This document shows, piece by piece, positions 59,872 through 64,000 of a stretch of 64,000 nt of DNA (its first letter is position 1; each line of letters starts with the position of its first letter). A program made the translations under genes and the position numbers. Under the pieces are notes generated by a model, which was not told the DNA's origin, made no database searches, and saw nothing but the letters and a program-made list of their open reading frames with translations. Where the stretch lies: the NCBI GenBank assembly GCA_025210295.1, contig JAOASC010000046.1:307149-371148 (forward strand), written 5' to 3'. Origin of the DNA: Flavobacteriales bacterium (GTDB taxonomy: Bacteria; Bacteroidota; Bacteroidia; Flavobacteriales_D; Parvicellaceae).

Positions 59872-61071
59872 TTATTTATATGCTAATTGTTGAATTGAAA
59901 GGTATGCCATTAATCCCATAGCAACATTTAGCGCCTCATCATCTATTGTTAAGTTTCCATGGTGTAAAGCTCCTCCAATATTTTTCTTTTGGTTAGCTGT
60001 TCCAATTCTATAAAAACAAGCGGGAACTTCATGAGAATAATATGCAAAATCTTCTGCTGTCATCCGTAAACCTAGTTCTACAACATTTTCTTCTCCAAGA
60101 TATTCTATTGCCGATTTTTTATTCAAATCTGTTAGTTCTGAATCGTTTTCAAGAACTGGATACCCTTTTCTCACTTCAAACTCACATGTTGCTCCCATTG
60201 CGTCAGCTATACCCTCAGCCATTTTTATCATTTTTCCATGCGCTTCTTCCCTCCACTCTTCATCAAAAGTTCTAAAGGTTCCTTTAACTTTCACTTCATT
60301 CGGGATAATATTCGTTGCTCCATGTCCTTGAATATCTCCGAAAGAAAGTACTGCTGGTGTATATGGGCTACAGTTTCGGCTTACAATTTGTTGAAGGGCT
60401 ACAATAATATGTGAGGTAATCACTATTGGGTCAATTGAAAGATGTGGAAGAGCTCCATGGCCTCCTTTTCCTTTGACTGTAAAATAAATCTCATCTGCCG
60501 AAGCCATGTATGTTCCTGACTTAATTCCTATTGTTCCTGTCTCTAAATCTGGATATACATGTTGCCCTGTGATACTTTGAACTTGGGGATTTTCTAAAAC
60601 CCCTTCTGCTATCATTAATTTAGCTCCTCCAGGTAATAATTCTTCTCCTGGTTGAAATAGGAACTTTATTGTCCCTTCAAAACTATCCTTTAACTGCTTA
60701 AGAATATATAGTGTTCCTAACAGAGATGCTGTATGAAAATCGTGTCCACACGCGTGCATTACACCATCATTTTTTGAACTAAATTTAACTTTTGAAGTTT
60801 CTTGAATAGGTAATGCATCAATATCTGCTCTAAGAGCGATCACTTTTTTATTGGGGTTCTTACCTTTAATTTCACCTACAATTCCTGTTTCTACAATTCC
60901 TGTTTGGTGTTCAATACCAAAATCTTCCAGAACTTTAGCAATATACTTCGCAGTATGATATTCTTTAAAAGACAATTCTGGGTATTGATGCAAGTGATGT
61001 CTTATTTTAATAATATCATTACTGCATTCATCTACCAATGCTTTTATTTTAAATTTCAGTTGTTCTTTCAT
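59872..61071 (-). CDS. M20-family amidohydrolase (N-acyl amino acid or hippurate type)
   Basis: 399 residues. The metal site is visible as HACGHDFH near 104, EELLPGGA with the catalytic Glu near 138, a further His in TGQHVYP near 164, and a His near the C-terminus (GGALHHGN). The lid domain contains GKGGHGALPH. It hydrolyses the amide bond of N-acylated amino acids or peptides in the cytoplasm. Substrate not determined. Transcribed in the same direction as gcdH, with a 64 bp gap. Confidence 0.9.
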   Translation of the reverse strand: MKEQLKFKIKALVDECSNDIIKIRHHLHQYPELSFKEYHTAKYIAKVLEDFGIEHQTGIVETGIVGEIKGKNPNKKVIALRADIDALPIQETSKVKFSSKNDGVMHACGHDFHTASLLGTLYILKQLKDSFEGTIKFLFQPGEELLPGGAKLMIAEGVLENPQVQSITGQHVYPDLETGTIGIKSGTYMASADEIYFTVKGKGGHGALPHLSIDPIVITSHIIVALQQIVSRNCSPYTPAVLSFGDIQGHGATNIIPNEVKVKGTFRTFDEEWREEAHGKMIKMAEGIADAMGATCEFEVRKGYPVLENDSELTDLNKKSAIEYLGEENVVELGLRMTAEDFAYYSHEVPACFYRIGTANQKKNIGGALHHGNLTIDDEALNVAMGLMAYLSIQQLAYK

Positions 61072-61129
61072 TGCTTTTAATCAGACTATCTCAACTTCTA
61101 CTAAAGCTTACCCTTGGGGTTGTCAACTT

Positions 61130-61162
61130 ATAAAAAAGCCACTCTTAAAAATAAGAGTGGCT
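61130..61162 (-). terminator. Terminator of gyrB
   Basis: AGCCACTCTTA/TAAGAGTGGCT, perfect 11-base arms, then a T run on the minus strand, 20 bp after the gyrB stop. Confidence 0.88.
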
Positions 61163-61181
61163 GATATTTAATGTTATCTAT

Positions 61182-63278
<2,097 letters not shown>

Positions 63279-63284
63279 CTATTC

Positions 63285-63731
63285 TTAATGTTTCAAAATA
63301 TAAGCTGCCAAAGCTTTTAATTCATCTTCTGACATTTCTTTTGTTACCCCAAAATTAGCTTTCATAACTTCATATTGATCAGGATCAATAATTGGTTCAC
63401 CTTCTTCTTTAAGGAATAGCACAATTGCCTCTCCATTCTCGGCATAACCTGCTGAAATTTCTTTTAAACTAGGTCCTACAACTTTTTCTTCAGCTTGGTG
63501 GCAAGCAACACATCCTTTATCTGTAAAAAGCGTTTCTCCTAGTGTTGCATCTCCACTAAAAGTATTTTCAGCTTCCTCAGCTACTTCTTCTACTTTTTCA
63601 GCAACTTCTTGTTGTTCTTCTTTAACTTCTACTTCCTTTTTAACTTCGTGTTGCTCATGATCATTATTCTTAGGCTCAGAACCACATGAAATTAGAAATA
63701 ATACACTTGCAAAATAAATTAGCTTTTTCAT
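63285..63731 (-). CDS. Lipoprotein mono-haem cytochrome c
   Basis: 148 residues. Lipoprotein signal with LISC (Cys16 of MKKLIYFASVLFLISC). A Glu/Lys-rich linker (about 20-55) is followed by a class I cytochrome c domain: CVACH haem site, with VGPSLKEISAGY and a candidate axial Met in YEVMKANFGV or the MSEDE region. It is probably a membrane-tethered electron carrier facing the periplasm. The start at 63731 is preferred because the TAACTTTG box at 63750-63757 leaves little room for the start at 63752. Confidence 0.85.
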   Translation of the reverse strand: MKKLIYFASVLFLISCGSEPKNNDHEQHEVKKEVEVKEEQQEVAEKVEEVAEEAENTFSGDATLGETLFTDKGCVACHQAEEKVVGPSLKEISAGYAENGEAIVLFLKEEGEPIIDPDQYEVMKANFGVTKEMSEDELKALAAYILKH

Positions 63732-63749
63732 ACCTCTTTTGTTTTGTGA

Positions 63750-63757
63750 CAAAGTTA
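63750..63757 (-). promoter_or_regulatory. -7 box of the cytochrome c gene
   Basis: Minus-strand TAACTTTG, exact TAnnTTTG, 18 bp before the chosen start. It overlaps the alternative start at 63752, which argues against that start. Confidence 0.5.
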
Positions 63758-63833
63758 TGACAAAAAGAAAAATGCATAACTGATATATGTCATAATTATA
63801 GTTTCTTTTAGGTATCGCTAAAAAGTTTTCATC

Positions 63834-63868
63834 AAAAAAAAGCCTTTACAAATAGTTTTGTAAAGGCT
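63834..63868 (-). terminator. Terminator of the rRNA operon
   Basis: AGCCTTTACAAA/TTTGTAAAGGCT arms (63841-63852, 63857-63868) followed by a seven-T run on the minus strand, just after the 5S gene. Confidence 0.85.
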
Positions 63869-63876
63869 TTTTAAAA

Positions 63877-63987
<111 letters not shown>

Positions 63988-64000
63988 AACGGTTAATATC

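Overview
The window comes from a member of the Bacteroidota, most likely the Flavobacteriales. It is AT-rich. It carries an alternative complex III operon (actA-actB), a DUF2723 membrane protein, a TonB-dependent receptor, SPOR and Reg_prop/Y_Y_Y proteins typical of the phylum, and several promoters of the Bacteroidota type (TTG, about 19 bases, TAnnTTTG). Both tRNA-Asn genes have an exact TTG-N19-TATATTTG promoter. A genus cannot be named from sequence alone.

Layout. 1-12.3 kb is chromosome: the start of the alternative complex III operon on the minus strand, a SPOR protein, galE and an outer-membrane barrel on the plus strand, then an NAD-dependent epimerase, a NodB deacetylase and a large DUF2723 protein on the minus strand. 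At 12537-12609 lies tRNA-Gln(TTG). Its last 12 bases plus two more (CTAGTGGGACAACG) recur at 36497-36510, just beyond a tyrosine integrase. The 23.9 kb between these repeats is an integrated genomic island. 36.7-64 kb is chromosome again: an LDH-like dehydrogenase, two secreted hypothetical proteins, an acyltransferase/GNAT lipid pair, PBP1A, two tandem tRNA-Asn genes, a PfkB kinase, recO, a TonB receptor, an S9 peptidase, a peptide-binding lipoprotein, a CPBP protease, a LytS-type sensor kinase, glutaryl-CoA dehydrogenase, an M20 amidohydrolase, gyrB, a small cytochrome c, and the 5S gene of an rRNA operon that continues beyond the right edge.

The island (12.6-36.5 kb) is a defence and mobility element with no visible relaxase, conjugation or virion genes. 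Its left half holds a minus-strand pair of unknown genes, an XRE regulator, a run of six small plus-strand genes (a FtsK-gamma-like winged helix protein, a small beta protein, an atypical dual-specificity phosphatase, three unknowns), a catalytic-domain-only tyrosine recombinase preceded by nested inverted repeats, and a minus-strand trio that includes an XPA-C-like protein. A hairpin-rich 440 bp segment without a convincing gene follows. The right half is a second XRE gene followed by a type I restriction-modification operon, hsdM - PD-(D/E)XK - hsdS - GHKL ATPase - PD-(D/E)XK-like - small ORF - hsdR. Next come a NACHT NTPase directly followed by a RelA/SpoT-like nucleotidyltransferase, two excisionase-like HTH proteins and the integrase.

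Two things tie the island together. A 19 bp palindromic operator (TATCAA-N7-TTGATA, 18/19 identical when one copy is reversed) precedes both the small-gene run and the XRE/R-M operon, so the two halves may share one regulator. TGTTGTCTG motifs occur twice near each end and look like integrase arm sites. The most novel-looking module is the NACHT plus RelA/SpoT-like pair at 31332-34302, followed by the R-M operon with four embedded accessory genes.
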